In this document: piece by piece, positions 17,066 to 25,700 of the stretch
Numbering within the stretch: position 1 is the first letter of the stretch
How the letters are laid out: each line of letters opens with the position of its first letter
DNA from: an uncultured Lachnospiraceae bacterium
GTDB lineage: Bacteria > Bacillota > Clostridia > Lachnospirales > Lachnospiraceae
NCBI GenBank assembly: GCA_947178125.1
Contig: CAMWXB010000045.1
Location: 1 to 34,682 of the forward strand
Length of the DNA: 34,682 nucleotides
Reading direction: 5' to 3'
The notes under the pieces: generated by a model
Told to the model about the DNA's origin: nothing
What the model saw: the letters and a program-made list of their open reading frames with translations, nothing else
Database searches by the model: none
Program-made: the position numbers and the translations under genes

Positions 17066-18254
17066 ACGTCAGTTCTCCTTTTTTCTGCAGTCTTCCCAAA
17101 ACTCTTCCATTTTCATCCTCTCCCTCCTCTTCAAAACGGTATAAAGTCTTTAACTGAATTTCTTCTTCTGCAAATCCAAGCACTTCTACAATTTCCAGCA
17201 CCTTTCTGCTCCTGTCCCGAAGCCTTCCAAGATGAATGATAAGATCGATGCCCGAAGCAATCTGCTGTTTCATCGCTTTCAACGGTAAATCCATTCCCAT
17301 CAGAATCATGTTTTCCAGCCGGCTCAGCATATCTTTGGAGCTGTTGGCGTGTCCGGTGGACATGGAGCCGTCATGCCCCGTATTCATGCACTGCATCATG
17401 TCAAAAGCTTCCCCGCCCCTGACTTCGCCAACGATAATCCGGTCCGGACGCATTCGAAGCGACGTCCTGATCAAATCCCGAATGGTAATCTCCCGGCACC
17501 CTTCCACGTTGGCATTGCGCGTTTCCATTCTGACAAGATTCGGAATATTCAAAATCTGCAGTTCCGCATTGTCCTCAATCGTAATAATCCGTTCCTCTTT
17601 GGGAATATAATCGGACAACGCGTTCAAAAAAGTCGTTTTACCGGAACCCGTTCCGCCGCTGATAAAAATGTTATACCTTGCCCTGACCAGTTTTTGCAGC
17701 CACTCACAGACTTCTGACGGAACAGAACCGAAAGAGACCAGGTCCTTCATCATAATCGGCTTGTCCGGAAAGCGCCGGATAGTAACGATTGGTCCGTTCA
17801 GGGCGACCGGGCTCAGCACGACATTCACTCTCGCGCCGTTTTCAAGCCTTGCGTCCACAATAGGGGATGCCTCATTGACAACTCTGTTGCAGGCCGCCAC
17901 AATCTGCTGAATAATATCTTCTAACTTTTCCCTGCTTTCAAATTTCTGCTCCAGACGGGACAGTCGTCCTTTCTTTTCCACAAAAATATAGTCCGGCCCA
18001 TTGATCATAATTTCCGTAATATCGGTATTATCGATAAGTTCCTGTAAGACATCCAGTTTCCGGACCGCATAAAAAAGTTCTTTCCGAAGCCACGCCCGTT
18101 CTTCTAACAGCATAGGCTGCTTCTTTCCTTCTCTCATGAGCAGTCCGTCAATGAGTTCCTGCATTTCCTCATCCGAAATTTCCCTGGAATAATCGATATC
18201 AGCCCTTAATTTATCCCGTAACTGCTCCCGCATTTCATCCAGTCTGTTTCTCAT
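17019..18254 (-). CDS. tadA: Tad/Flp pilus assembly ATPase TadA (CpaF)
   Basis: A 411-residue secretion ATPase that powers Flp pilus assembly as a cytosolic hexamer. Walker A GGTGSGKT is at residues 200-207. An Asp-box-like IEDNAELQ follows, then Walker B RIIVGEVRGGEAFDMMQ and the GHDGSMSTGHAN histidine box. The N-terminal about 150 residues form the usual NTE region with DITEIMINGPDYIFVEKKG. The start ATG 18254 has GGGAGGA 5 bases upstream and overlaps the tadZ-like gene by 20 bases; an earlier in-frame codon at 18302 is less likely. All catalytic motifs look intact. Confidence 0.95.
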   Translation of the reverse strand: MRNRLDEMREQLRDKLRADIDYSREISDEEMQELIDGLLMREGKKQPMLLEERAWLRKELFYAVRKLDVLQELIDNTDITEIMINGPDYIFVEKKGRLSRLEQKFESREKLEDIIQQIVAACNRVVNEASPIVDARLENGARVNVVLSPVALNGPIVTIRRFPDKPIMMKDLVSFGSVPSEVCEWLQKLVRARYNIFISGGTGSGKTTFLNALSDYIPKEERIITIEDNAELQILNIPNLVRMETRNANVEGCREITIRDLIRTSLRMRPDRIIVGEVRGGEAFDMMQCMNTGHDGSMSTGHANSSKDMLSRLENMILMGMDLPLKAMKQQIASGIDLIIHLGRLRDRSRKVLEIVEVLGFAEEEIQLKTLYRFEEEGEDENGRVLGRLQKKGELTYVEKLKAAGFCAKSG

Positions 18255-19245
18255 ATAAATCCTCCCGTATAATAGCTTTGACATATCCCGCCAGTTCCCC
18301 ATGCGTCATCAGGTTTAAATCCGACGGCAGCTTTTCAAAAAGAGGAAATCTGCATTTTACGGTCTTATCCACGATTCCATCCAGTTCATTCATCCGCAGA
18401 ATCTGTTCATACTGGCTCATCTTCGCCATCGCAAAACCGTCATCCTTTGTAATGGTATAAATCTTACAGCAATGTGCCAACAGTTCAAATAACCCGTTCA
18501 TCCCATCTGTCAAATCCAGAAGCAGATATTCATAGTCGCTGACCTTTTCAATCATCCGCAGCAATTCCAGCCATTGTTCCCCGGTAATGCTCTGCATATC
18601 GAAACCGGACTGACCCGGCGGAATAAAATCCAGGCCGTTGATATTCTGTACCATAGATGGCAGTCTGAGGGACAGTTTCTCTCTGGCACACTTGAAATAA
18701 TAGAGCACATCCATCATATCTGCCTGAAACTCTTTCCGAAGCATTCTATCGAATCCCGAACAGCATTCAAAATTCAAATATAATGTTCTGTGCTCCCTCG
18801 CCAGTAACTGCCCCATCGTTACTGCAAAAGAAGTCTGCAGGCATCTTCTGACCGGGGAATAAATACCGATTATTTTCAGTCTCGGCTGCCGTTTAGTCCT
18901 GCCGTCCGACCGCGCCTCATCCCATCCTTCCAGTTCCGTTATATGATCCACAACTTCCCTGATGATTTCTTCCGGTTTCTGATACTTATCAATATACTGA
19001 TAATCCGCATCATACCTTTCTTCACCTTCCCACAGAATAAATACGTTCTGAATTTCCGGCCGGTCTTTCAACTGCCTTACGGCGCTCTCGCCAATCAGCA
19101 GAACGGAAACATCATGGTTTTCCATAAAATTTTCCAGTTCTTCCGTTTTTGTGAAAAGATGCAGCATATAAGGTATTGCTGCCTTCTGTGTAATGAACTC
19201 TGCCATTCGAAAAGCGTAAGCTTCCTCCAGATCACAGACCGCCAT
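18235..19245 (-). CDS. tadZ: TadZ/CpaE-like protein with degenerate P-loop
   Basis: 336 residues, positioned directly before tadA as TadZ/CpaE usually is. The N-terminal about 110 residues form a receiver-like domain. The C-terminal part is a ParA/MinD-like fold: IGIYSPVRRCLQTSFAV at the P-loop place (about 127-143), then LYLNFE and YLLLDLTDG. In active relatives the P-loop has Gly-Lys-Thr/Ser; here Leu-Gln-Thr-Ser stands there and the deviant lysine is missing. It should localise the pilus machine to a site in the cell, possibly without nucleotide turnover. I prefer ATG 19245 behind AAGGA; an in-frame TTG at 19260 overlaps the upstream stop. Confidence 0.82.
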   Translation of the reverse strand: MAVCDLEEAYAFRMAEFITQKAAIPYMLHLFTKTEELENFMENHDVSVLLIGESAVRQLKDRPEIQNVFILWEGEERYDADYQYIDKYQKPEEIIREVVDHITELEGWDEARSDGRTKRQPRLKIIGIYSPVRRCLQTSFAVTMGQLLAREHRTLYLNFECCSGFDRMLRKEFQADMMDVLYYFKCAREKLSLRLPSMVQNINGLDFIPPGQSGFDMQSITGEQWLELLRMIEKVSDYEYLLLDLTDGMNGLFELLAHCCKIYTITKDDGFAMAKMSQYEQILRMNELDGIVDKTVKCRFPLFEKLPSDLNLMTHGELAGYVKAIIREDLYEKQTG

Positions 19246-19256
19246 AATTTTTTCCT

Positions 19257-19823
19257 TCAATAGAACCCTCCTAACCAGAGCGCCGCACCAAGCAGAACCG
19301 GCAGCGCAAAATGTATTTTATTACTCATGTACCGCTGATAGTCCCATCGCAGATCGTCCCCATACAGTCTCCACTGTTTTCTGCAAAACACGTCTGAAAA
19401 ATATGCGAACAGATACTGCATTCTCTCTTTCAGATTTTCTTCCGACAGCAGCTTTCCGATGGAAAAGACGGCCCCGATGATAAAAGAAGCTGCCATTATA
19501 CGAAGCTGCTCTTCCCATTGTACAAAACTGCCGAGCATCAGAAACAGCTTTACATCTCCGGCCCCCAGACCGCCAATCTTATATAGGGGATATAAAAGAA
19601 TAAAAGAAAGCAGCATAGAGACGCCGGCTTCGTAGAAACCATGCCATTGATATTCCAGAAAACGAAAGGACAGACCGATCATCATACCGAATAGAATCCA
19701 GCCATTATATATCCTGTCGTATGCGAAATCCATCAGAACTGCTGCAATGAGCAATAAGATTAATAGATACTGACAACAACTCAGTCCAACCTGATCACCT
19801 CCCCTGTCAAATAATACTACCAT
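19257..19823 (-). CDS. tadV: Type IV prepilin peptidase (A24, TadV/CpaA-like), operon-leading copy
   Basis: 188 residues, mostly membrane helices, with both A24 aspartates: LMDFAYDRIYN and GGLGAGDVKLF. It should cleave the Flp pilin and TadE-like pseudopilins at the inner face of the membrane. A cytosolic, charged C-terminal loop (about 115-165) is larger than in the second copy. ATG 19823 lacks a good ribosome site at normal distance. Within the first codons lies GGGGAGGTGATC, an extended match to the 16S anti-Shine-Dalgarno sequence, and a CTG at 19784 follows it. The true start is therefore uncertain. Confidence 0.85.
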   Translation of the reverse strand: MVVLFDRGGDQVGLSCCQYLLILLLIAAVLMDFAYDRIYNGWILFGMMIGLSFRFLEYQWHGFYEAGVSMLLSFILLYPLYKIGGLGAGDVKLFLMLGSFVQWEEQLRIMAASFIIGAVFSIGKLLSEENLKERMQYLFAYFSDVFCRKQWRLYGDDLRWDYQRYMSNKIHFALPVLLGAALWLGGFY

Positions 19824-19832
19824 GAATTCATT

Positions 19833-19904
19833 GGAAGAACCTTCCAGATGACTGTATCAAAATACAGTCCGAATTGATATGATATCCTGTCCGTTTTCAC
19901 GGAC
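19833..19904 (-). promoter_or_regulatory. Hairpin-rich 5' leader of the Tad operon
   Basis: Three perfect small hairpins follow one another between the promoter and the first ATG. In plus-strand positions they are GTCCGT/ACGGAC (19889-19904, 4-base loop), ACTGTAT/ATACAGT (19851-19868, 4-base loop) and GGAAG/CTTCC (19833-19845). The last includes the only purine-rich stretch before ATG 19823 and could hide it. I match it to no known riboswitch class. Confidence 0.45.
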
Positions 19905-19923
19905 GCTGTTAGAAGATAATCGA

Positions 19924-19952
19924 ATTATATATGGACTTTTCCTTCTTGTCCA
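19924..19952 (-). promoter_or_regulatory. Sigma-A promoter of the Tad operon
   Basis: On the minus strand TGGACA (19947-19952) and TATAAT (19924-19929) have a 17-base spacer. Transcription should start near 19917, leaving a leader of about 94 bases. It is the only good promoter seen ahead of the eleven tightly packed Tad genes. Confidence 0.65.
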
Positions 19953-19988
19953 GTGGTATTTTAAAAAAATATTCTTTTTGTGAAAATC

Positions 19989-20261
19989 TCACAACACTTT
20001 AAAAATGTTGATTCCATAAAGTACGATAAGTCCCGGAAATCCAAGAATCCCGGATGTCAAAAAGGTCACCGGATTGATGCCTACCGCAACAGAAATATCT
20101 CTCGCAATCAGAAAACCGTTCAAAAAATAAATGCCGACCGTCCCCATGACCGCGCGCAGGATAAAATTAATGACCCATTCAATCTTTCTTCCCATTGCTC
20201 CAATCAAAAGTACCAGAATACACACGATTAAAATTGCTGCAATGCCTCCAAATTTTTCCAT
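19989..20261 (-). CDS. bofA: Pro-sigma-K processing inhibitor BofA family protein
   Basis: 90 residues, with two or three hydrophobic segments and the conserved C-terminal block VAVGINPVTFLTSGILGFPGL. In Bacillus, BofA sits in the outer forespore membrane and restrains the SpoIVFB protease that activates sigma-K. In clostridia the family is widespread though the SpoIVFA partner is often missing. The start ATG 20261 follows GAGAGGA. A sigma-E-like promoter precedes it at 20292-20320. It is divergent from a YaaL/DUF2508 gene; in B. subtilis yaaL and bofA are neighbours on one strand, so this is an inverted version of a known pairing. Confidence 0.9.
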   Translation of the reverse strand: MEKFGGIAAILIVCILVLLIGAMGRKIEWVINFILRAVMGTVGIYFLNGFLIARDISVAVGINPVTFLTSGILGFPGLIVLYGINIFKVL

Positions 20262-20291
20262 GACCAGTTTCCTCTCTGCTTGTTCTATTTC

Positions 20292-20320
20292 AATCTATGC
20301 CAGGCTGTTCCCCAATATTA
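20292..20320 (-). promoter_or_regulatory. Sigma-E-like promoter of bofA
   Basis: On the minus strand TAATATT (20314-20320) fits the sigma-E -35 consensus KMATATT fully. CATAGATT (20292-20299) matches the -10 consensus CATACAHT at seven of eight places. The spacing is 14 bases, and the expected start is about 24 bases before the bofA ATG. Confidence 0.6.
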
Positions 20321-20395
20321 CAAGAATATTCTTCCAAATTCTGTATATACTGTATAAAAGAGGAATTTGTCATGAAAAGATTGGAGGAAACCGTA

Positions 20396-20680
20396 ATGAT
20401 TTTATTCCGTCAGAGTCCCTGTCGAGTTGATGCCGATGATAACCTGGATTTCCATAAACCATCCCTTCATGAAGAACTGATTCAGACAAGACGCGCTTTG
20501 GAAAATGCGTATTCCGGGTTCGACAATGTGACCGACCCCGATTTGATAGACTGCTACATTTACGAAGTGAACGCCGTCATGAAAAGATATAAATACTTAT
20601 TGGAACAGGCTGCAAAGAACAATCTCCAGCCGGAAGAGACATATAGTGAAACTTATCAGACTTTGACTTTGTCAAATTAA
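20396..20680 (+). CDS. DUF2508/YaaL family protein
   Basis: A 94-residue small helical protein and the only plus-strand protein gene. SLHEELIQTRRALENAYSGF followed by NVTDPDLIDCYIYEVNAV and MKRYKYLL is the DUF2508 pattern; its molecular role is unknown. ATG 20396 is chosen because GGAGG lies 8 bases upstream; the in-frame ATG 20372 has only AGAGGA and would add the codons over that ribosome site. It is divergent from bofA, with about 130 bases between the two starts. That gap also holds the palindrome AAGAATATTCTT at 20322-20333. It ends in the shared terminator at 20718-20766. Confidence 0.85.
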   Translation: MILFRQSPCRVDADDNLDFHKPSLHEELIQTRRALENAYSGFDNVTDPDLIDCYIYEVNAVMKRYKYLLEQAAKNNLQPEETYSETYQTLTLSN

Positions 20681-20717
20681 AAAACGCAAGGTGCGGTTAC
20701 AGCAATTTCCTGTCACA

Positions 20718-20766
20718 TAAAAATAAGCAGATACGGCTTTCATACCATATCTGCTTATCTTTTTTA
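20718..20766. terminator. Bidirectional terminator between the YaaL-family gene and fliS
   Basis: An 11-bp perfect stem, ATAAGCAGATA (20723-20733) with TATCTGCTTAT (20748-20758), has T-runs on both sides: CTTTTTT in the plus direction and ATTTTTATG in the minus direction. It serves both converging genes. Confidence 0.88.
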
Positions 20767-20770
20767 AATC

Positions 20771-21247
20771 TCAAACACAAAATCCCCTGTTAGCAGACGG
20801 ATCCGTAATGTTCTCCGTCAGGTCATTCCTGCCATAGGTCAGACCGGCATAGACTGCCTGTGTATTTCCCATGACCGGACCGGAAGTATCCTGTCCTTCA
20901 ATCTGTTTATAAGCCTTCTGCAGCTTTTCTATAATAAATTCCACATGATCCAGATTTTCTCTCTGAAAATGCAGGTTTGCCTGCGTCAGCTCTTTATTAA
21001 TAAACAGATATAACTGCAGCAGATTCTGCGCCAGTTCATATTCCAGATGAAGCGACGCGATGAGCTCATCCATACAACCCCGTATTTTGCGGATAGCGGC
21101 TTTGCATTCTGTTTTGTCATCTGCATCAATCGCTGCCTTCGCCTCTTCCAGATATAGCAGGACCATCTCATACAGAATCGTAATCAGCTGCGTCTTATTT
21201 GCCTGTGTAATCCGTAAAGTAAACTCCTGTTTCAATTCCTTCGTCAT
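20771..21247 (-). CDS. fliS: Flagellar export chaperone FliS
   Basis: 158 residues with the FliS helical pattern: the start MTKELKQEFTLRITQANKTQLITILYEM, then YLEEAKAAI, the acidic DELIASLHLEYELAQNLLQLYLFINKEL segment, and a late helix. FliS caps the C-terminus of unfolded flagellin and stops premature polymerisation before export. The start ATG 21247 has AAAGGA 7 bases upstream, 16 bases downstream of the flagellin stop, so it is cotranscribed with its client. The C-terminal about 35 residues after the bundle are less typical. FliD, often adjacent, is not in the window. Confidence 0.92.
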   Translation of the reverse strand: MTKELKQEFTLRITQANKTQLITILYEMVLLYLEEAKAAIDADDKTECKAAIRKIRGCMDELIASLHLEYELAQNLLQLYLFINKELTQANLHFQRENLDHVEFIIEKLQKAYKQIEGQDTSGPVMGNTQAVYAGLTYGRNDLTENITDPSANRGFCV

Positions 21248-21263
21248 ACGCGAATCCTTTCTA

Positions 21264-22676
21264 TTACTGTAACAACTGCAATACCTGGGAAGGTCTTTCG
21301 TTCGCCTGTGCCAGCATGGAAATTGCCGCCTGTTCAACAACCGTCTGTGATGTATAGTAAGTCATTTCCTCCGAAACATCCACATCCATGATACGGGAAT
21401 AGGATGCGGTCATATTCTCATTGGTAATGTCCAGGCTGCTGACCGTATGCTCCAGACGGTTCTGGTATGCGCCGAGACGGCTTCGCACATCCGATACATA
21501 AGCGATCGCGCCCTTGATCGCCACATTGGCGTCCGCACTCTTCTCTTCCGTCGTCACCTCTGCCCCGGTAATGCCCAGTCTCTGCAGGGAAATCGTCGGA
21601 ATACGGATATCGAGCACCTGACCTTCGTTAGCACCAATCTGGGTATCCATCGAACCGATGCCGGTGACGTCGATTTTCACATCTTTATAAGAAACTTCAT
21701 CTTCTTTATACGATAGAGTGGCCGTTTTATTTACAGTCGTATTAGCCGTCCCTGTTTCCGGAACCCGGATGTTCATTTCAAAACCATCCCCATCGGTAAT
21801 CTTGATAATATTGCCATCAAATACAGGCGTCGCACCCGCAGGAAAATCAGGTCCGGTTAATTGAACAGCAGAGTTTGCCTTATCAATCATACCATCCGCA
21901 TCATAAGCTAACTGCAGGTCTATTGTATAATCACCGGATGAAAGTTCTTCGCCGTCAGAAAGCACTACGACATTCAAATCGGAACTCCTGACTGCATATC
22001 TGTCAATATCCAGCGTCATTTCAAATCCTTTGGTATCCGTAATCGTTACGCTGTTCTCTCCTACGGAAGAAATCTCTACGCCTTTCGGAAAATTATTTCC
22101 GGGAACAAAACTCGCTTTCGTCTGGTCTAAATCAATTTTGCCCTTTTCATCATAGAATACCGTTAAGCTGTCAATAGTGTACTCTTTATCCAATACTTCA
22201 TCGCTGTAATAACCGACTTTGATTGCCATGTCATTCTTGACATAACCTTTCAGATCAAAACTTCCATCCAAAAGCGTCTGCCCATTAAACTCCGTATCCT
22301 TTGCAATCCTTGAAACTTCCGCTTTTAACTGCTGAAGTTCCTGATCTAACATCGTACGGTCGGCCGTTGTCAGGGTTCCTGTTTCTCCCTTGACTGCCAG
22401 TTCATTCATTCGCTGCAGCATCTCATGCACTTCTGTCAGCGCGCCGTCCGCCGTCTCGATAATGGAAATTCCGGTATTGGCATTCTGCCTTCCAACGCCA
22501 ACTCCCGTTATCTGTGTATTCATTCTGCGGCCAATCGCATAACCTGACGGGTTATCTTTCGCACTGTTCACCTTATAACCGGATGATAATTTCTGTAAGG
22601 ATGCAGCCACCCGGTTATCCGCTATATTCAGCGCATTGTGTGCACGCATTGCCGGTGCATTATAGTTGATTCTCAT
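21264..22676 (-). CDS. Flagellin (470 residues)
   Basis: Conserved D0/D1 ends: an N-terminus of MRINYNAPAMRAHNAL type with LSSGYKVNSAKDNPSGYAI, and a C-terminus with RLGAYQNRLEHTVSSLDI and MLAQANERPSQVLQLLQ, the FliS-binding tail. The central about 230 residues form a variable outer domain. It contains two related units (about 175-224 and 258-305), each starting YDxxGxID and ending with a GFEM strand, a sign of internal duplication. Residues matching Salmonella Arg90, Leu94 and Glu114 of the TLR5 contact are kept (Arg89, Leu93, Glu113). The start ATG 22676 has GGAGG 6 bases upstream, and 40 bases separate it from the large FliK-like gene. It is the only intact flagellin in the window. Confidence 0.95.
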   Translation of the reverse strand: MRINYNAPAMRAHNALNIADNRVAASLQKLSSGYKVNSAKDNPSGYAIGRRMNTQITGVGVGRQNANTGISIIETADGALTEVHEMLQRMNELAVKGETGTLTTADRTMLDQELQQLKAEVSRIAKDTEFNGQTLLDGSFDLKGYVKNDMAIKVGYYSDEVLDKEYTIDSLTVFYDEKGKIDLDQTKASFVPGNNFPKGVEISSVGENSVTITDTKGFEMTLDIDRYAVRSSDLNVVVLSDGEELSSGDYTIDLQLAYDADGMIDKANSAVQLTGPDFPAGATPVFDGNIIKITDGDGFEMNIRVPETGTANTTVNKTATLSYKEDEVSYKDVKIDVTGIGSMDTQIGANEGQVLDIRIPTISLQRLGITGAEVTTEEKSADANVAIKGAIAYVSDVRSRLGAYQNRLEHTVSSLDITNENMTASYSRIMDVDVSEEMTYYTSQTVVEQAAISMLAQANERPSQVLQLLQ

Positions 22677-22716
22677 TTTCGTCCTCCATTCTTGTCTGTT
22701 TAAGACCTGAAACTTT

Positions 22717-25700
22717 CTATGCTGTAATGGTTGTAATAAACGCTTTCGCTACCTGATACAGATCGGCAGTCTGTGCAGAAGTTCCATCCGATGGCTCTTC
22801 TGCTGCAAAACTCTTCAAATCTAGTTCGCTGCTGTGGATGATACCGATACTTCCAAATTCCATTTTATTCTGCACCAGAGATTCTACATGATCTTGGAAC
22901 GCCGCCCTGAGTTCCGCTTCCCTGCCCTGCATCTGTGAAGTTCCTTCCGGTGTGGAGCATACAATATAACCCGACAGTTTCTGATTCCTGATGCTGAACT
23001 CAGCCGCTACATCACCATAGCTTTCTGTTGAAAGCACTGCTTTCACTTTGCCGCCCTCTTCTGCTTCGTGGAGAACTTTTAAGTGAATGGATGTCGTTTC
23101 TCCATTGATTTCAACAGGTATATGGTAATTTTCCTCTTTCGCAAGATTTCCTGCCAGCGTAAGCTGTTTCTGACAGCTCTGAATCGCCTTTAAGTCAATA
23201 TAGTTTATGCCTGCATCATACTTTGCCTCTTCCAGAACCTCTTCAAAGACCTGCTGCATTTCATCATAAGCTTCCTGCACAGAATCTTTATCCGTCATTG
23301 ATTCCGCCAGATGGGAAATGCTAGCCTTTACCTTATCTTTATCGGCAGATTTTGTAAAATCATCAAGCTGCCTGAAGAGATTACCGGGTTTATTCAGCAG
23401 CATGTTAGCGGCCAGAAGATTATTGGCAGTCACAGGCTGTTTATGATTCAAAAGTTCCTCAATAACGGAATCATCCACTTTACACGACTCTCGAAGTTCG
23501 TCTATCTGCTCCTCCTGATAATCCTTTTCCATAGAATCATCCTGCTTAGCCATCCGATCCGCTATATCTGCAACAATATCCCGATAATATTTTTGAAATC
23601 CGCTTTCTATCTGCCCGGTAATCGACATCGTCTTCTCTACCACATCAATACCTGTAAAAGCATCATCCACCACGAAATCCATGCCAGCCCTTTTCTGGCT
23701 GCGCACCGCACTCAGCATATTTTTAAAAGAAAGCTCCGCCCCAGTATTGATGAGCATTCCAAGCGCCGCGTCATCTGTTTTTTCAAATTGCCTGAACATA
23801 CGGTAAATACCAATAAAAGCTGATTTCTCCTGTTCATTGATCTCATTATTCTTATCCAGCTTATATAAGAATTTACTGTATTTTTCATTTTCCTGTTCTT
23901 TTTCATACTGCATGGAATCCAGGTAGTCATTCAATTCCGGTATTGTCATTTCCAGCGGATTTTTATTGTCACGGATCGTCTGCAGAACTACCGCCGGCGT
24001 CATCCGGTCAATTACGCGGCGAAGTTCCATATCCGCAGCTTTCACCGCCTGTATGTTTTCATAGGACGGCTCCATTCTGTTATAGCTCAAAATCCGCACT
24101 GCACGACGGTTATCTTCACTGGCCTCCAAATCCATACTATCCAGAATATCATCCACATTTCGAAATGCCTTCCGGATATCGTCGCCCATATCTTTTCTCG
24201 TCGTCGTCATCCATGTTTCATATCTGTCTCTTGCTTCGTCATAATGATTCCTTAAAGCAGCGCCTTCTGTATGTACATTATTTAAAGTAAAGTCTTCATC
24301 CGTTACTTTAAATCTGCCGGAAACGTCTATTGGCATGAATGGAATTTCAGCTATCTTGCTTCGGGTCTCCACATAAACAGCTGCTTTTTCCGATGCTCTG
24401 TCAATATCCGGCTCTCCAAATAAAAGCTGTTTCTGCTGCGCTTCCATCTGCTTTAAGGCATCTACCAGTTCCTCAAGTTCAGCAGTATCGATGGCATATC
24501 CGCTTTCTAACAATTTCCGATTGGCTTCTATTGTCATCATCAGCCGGACTTCTTCCAAATGCCGTCTTGCAGCAATATCTTCCGGAATCTCCGTCATCAC
24601 GGTCTCCGGTTCTGCGCTTTCCCGGCCAGCCGGAACCGAATGCACCTGCTCCGCTTCTTCCATGGAAGCACGGACATCCTCTATCTGCCTCTGTGCGGCT
24701 TCAAGATTTACCAGCGTCAGTTCTTTTCCTTCGGCTGCAGTTTTATCGACCGCTTCATTCGTGATCTGTTCAAATCTTTCTACATATTCGGCTGCTTTTT
24801 CCAGACTGCTCTTTCCATCCGCAAGGTCAGCGGCGCCCGCGCTTTTACCATCCGCTATGGCAGCGGCAATCGCCGATAAAATCTGCTCATCACTCTGCGG
24901 CAGTGTCAGATTATCCAGTCTGTAATAATCTCCGACAGCTTCCGGTGTCAGCGGAACGCCTTTTTCAATAAGCCATTTCGCATCTTTCAGCGTTTCTTCA
25001 TTTACCTCAAGACCGGCTTCCTCCAGAACTTTTTCCATTTGAGGACGCAGCTGCTGCCAATTATAGTCTTCTGCCTTTTTCGCATAATAGCCCGCGCCAT
25101 CAACGTAATAGCCTCTTCCCTGCCGGTCTCCGTCTGCCGTAGCGCTATAGCCCGCCAGATACAGATTGTCAATCGTAGGCTCCATCCGGTTTTCCACCAT
25201 ATATTTAACAGCGCCTTCCGTCAGTTCCTGAAGTTCTGCAGCCTTATCATACGCTTTCTTTGCATCTTTGACATTTTCTTCCGTTACGGGTACATCATGC
25301 TCTGCGAACTGCCTGCTCAACTCTCTTGCAAAAGCTTCGCTGCCTGTAATTTTTTCGAGCGTCTCCGCATCTATCTGGTCGGTATATCCCTGTACCTGCG
25401 TACCGCTTTTGATCAACTCTGCCTTGATCTTGTCAACAATGGTAACAACTTCTTCTACATCCATGTCTCCGATATGATAACCGTCTTGCATCATACGGCC
25501 GAAATCTTCCCCAGACATAGAATTAGACATAACTGTCATATAGTCTCTCTGCGTGGCAACATCAATATTACCCGCATCCTGCATAACTTCTTCCACGGTC
25601 TTTCCCTGACCTTTATAAGCGTTGTTATCCATAACTGTTCCAGAAATGTCTAATGCGTATACACCCGTCTGATTTGTTTTCTCAGTATGAGTATCACGAT

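Noticed and set aside
19824..19920. Cyclic-di-GMP or other known riboswitch in the Tad leader
   Set aside because: The hairpins are short and lack the conserved GEMM-type loops; no known consensus is recognisable by eye.
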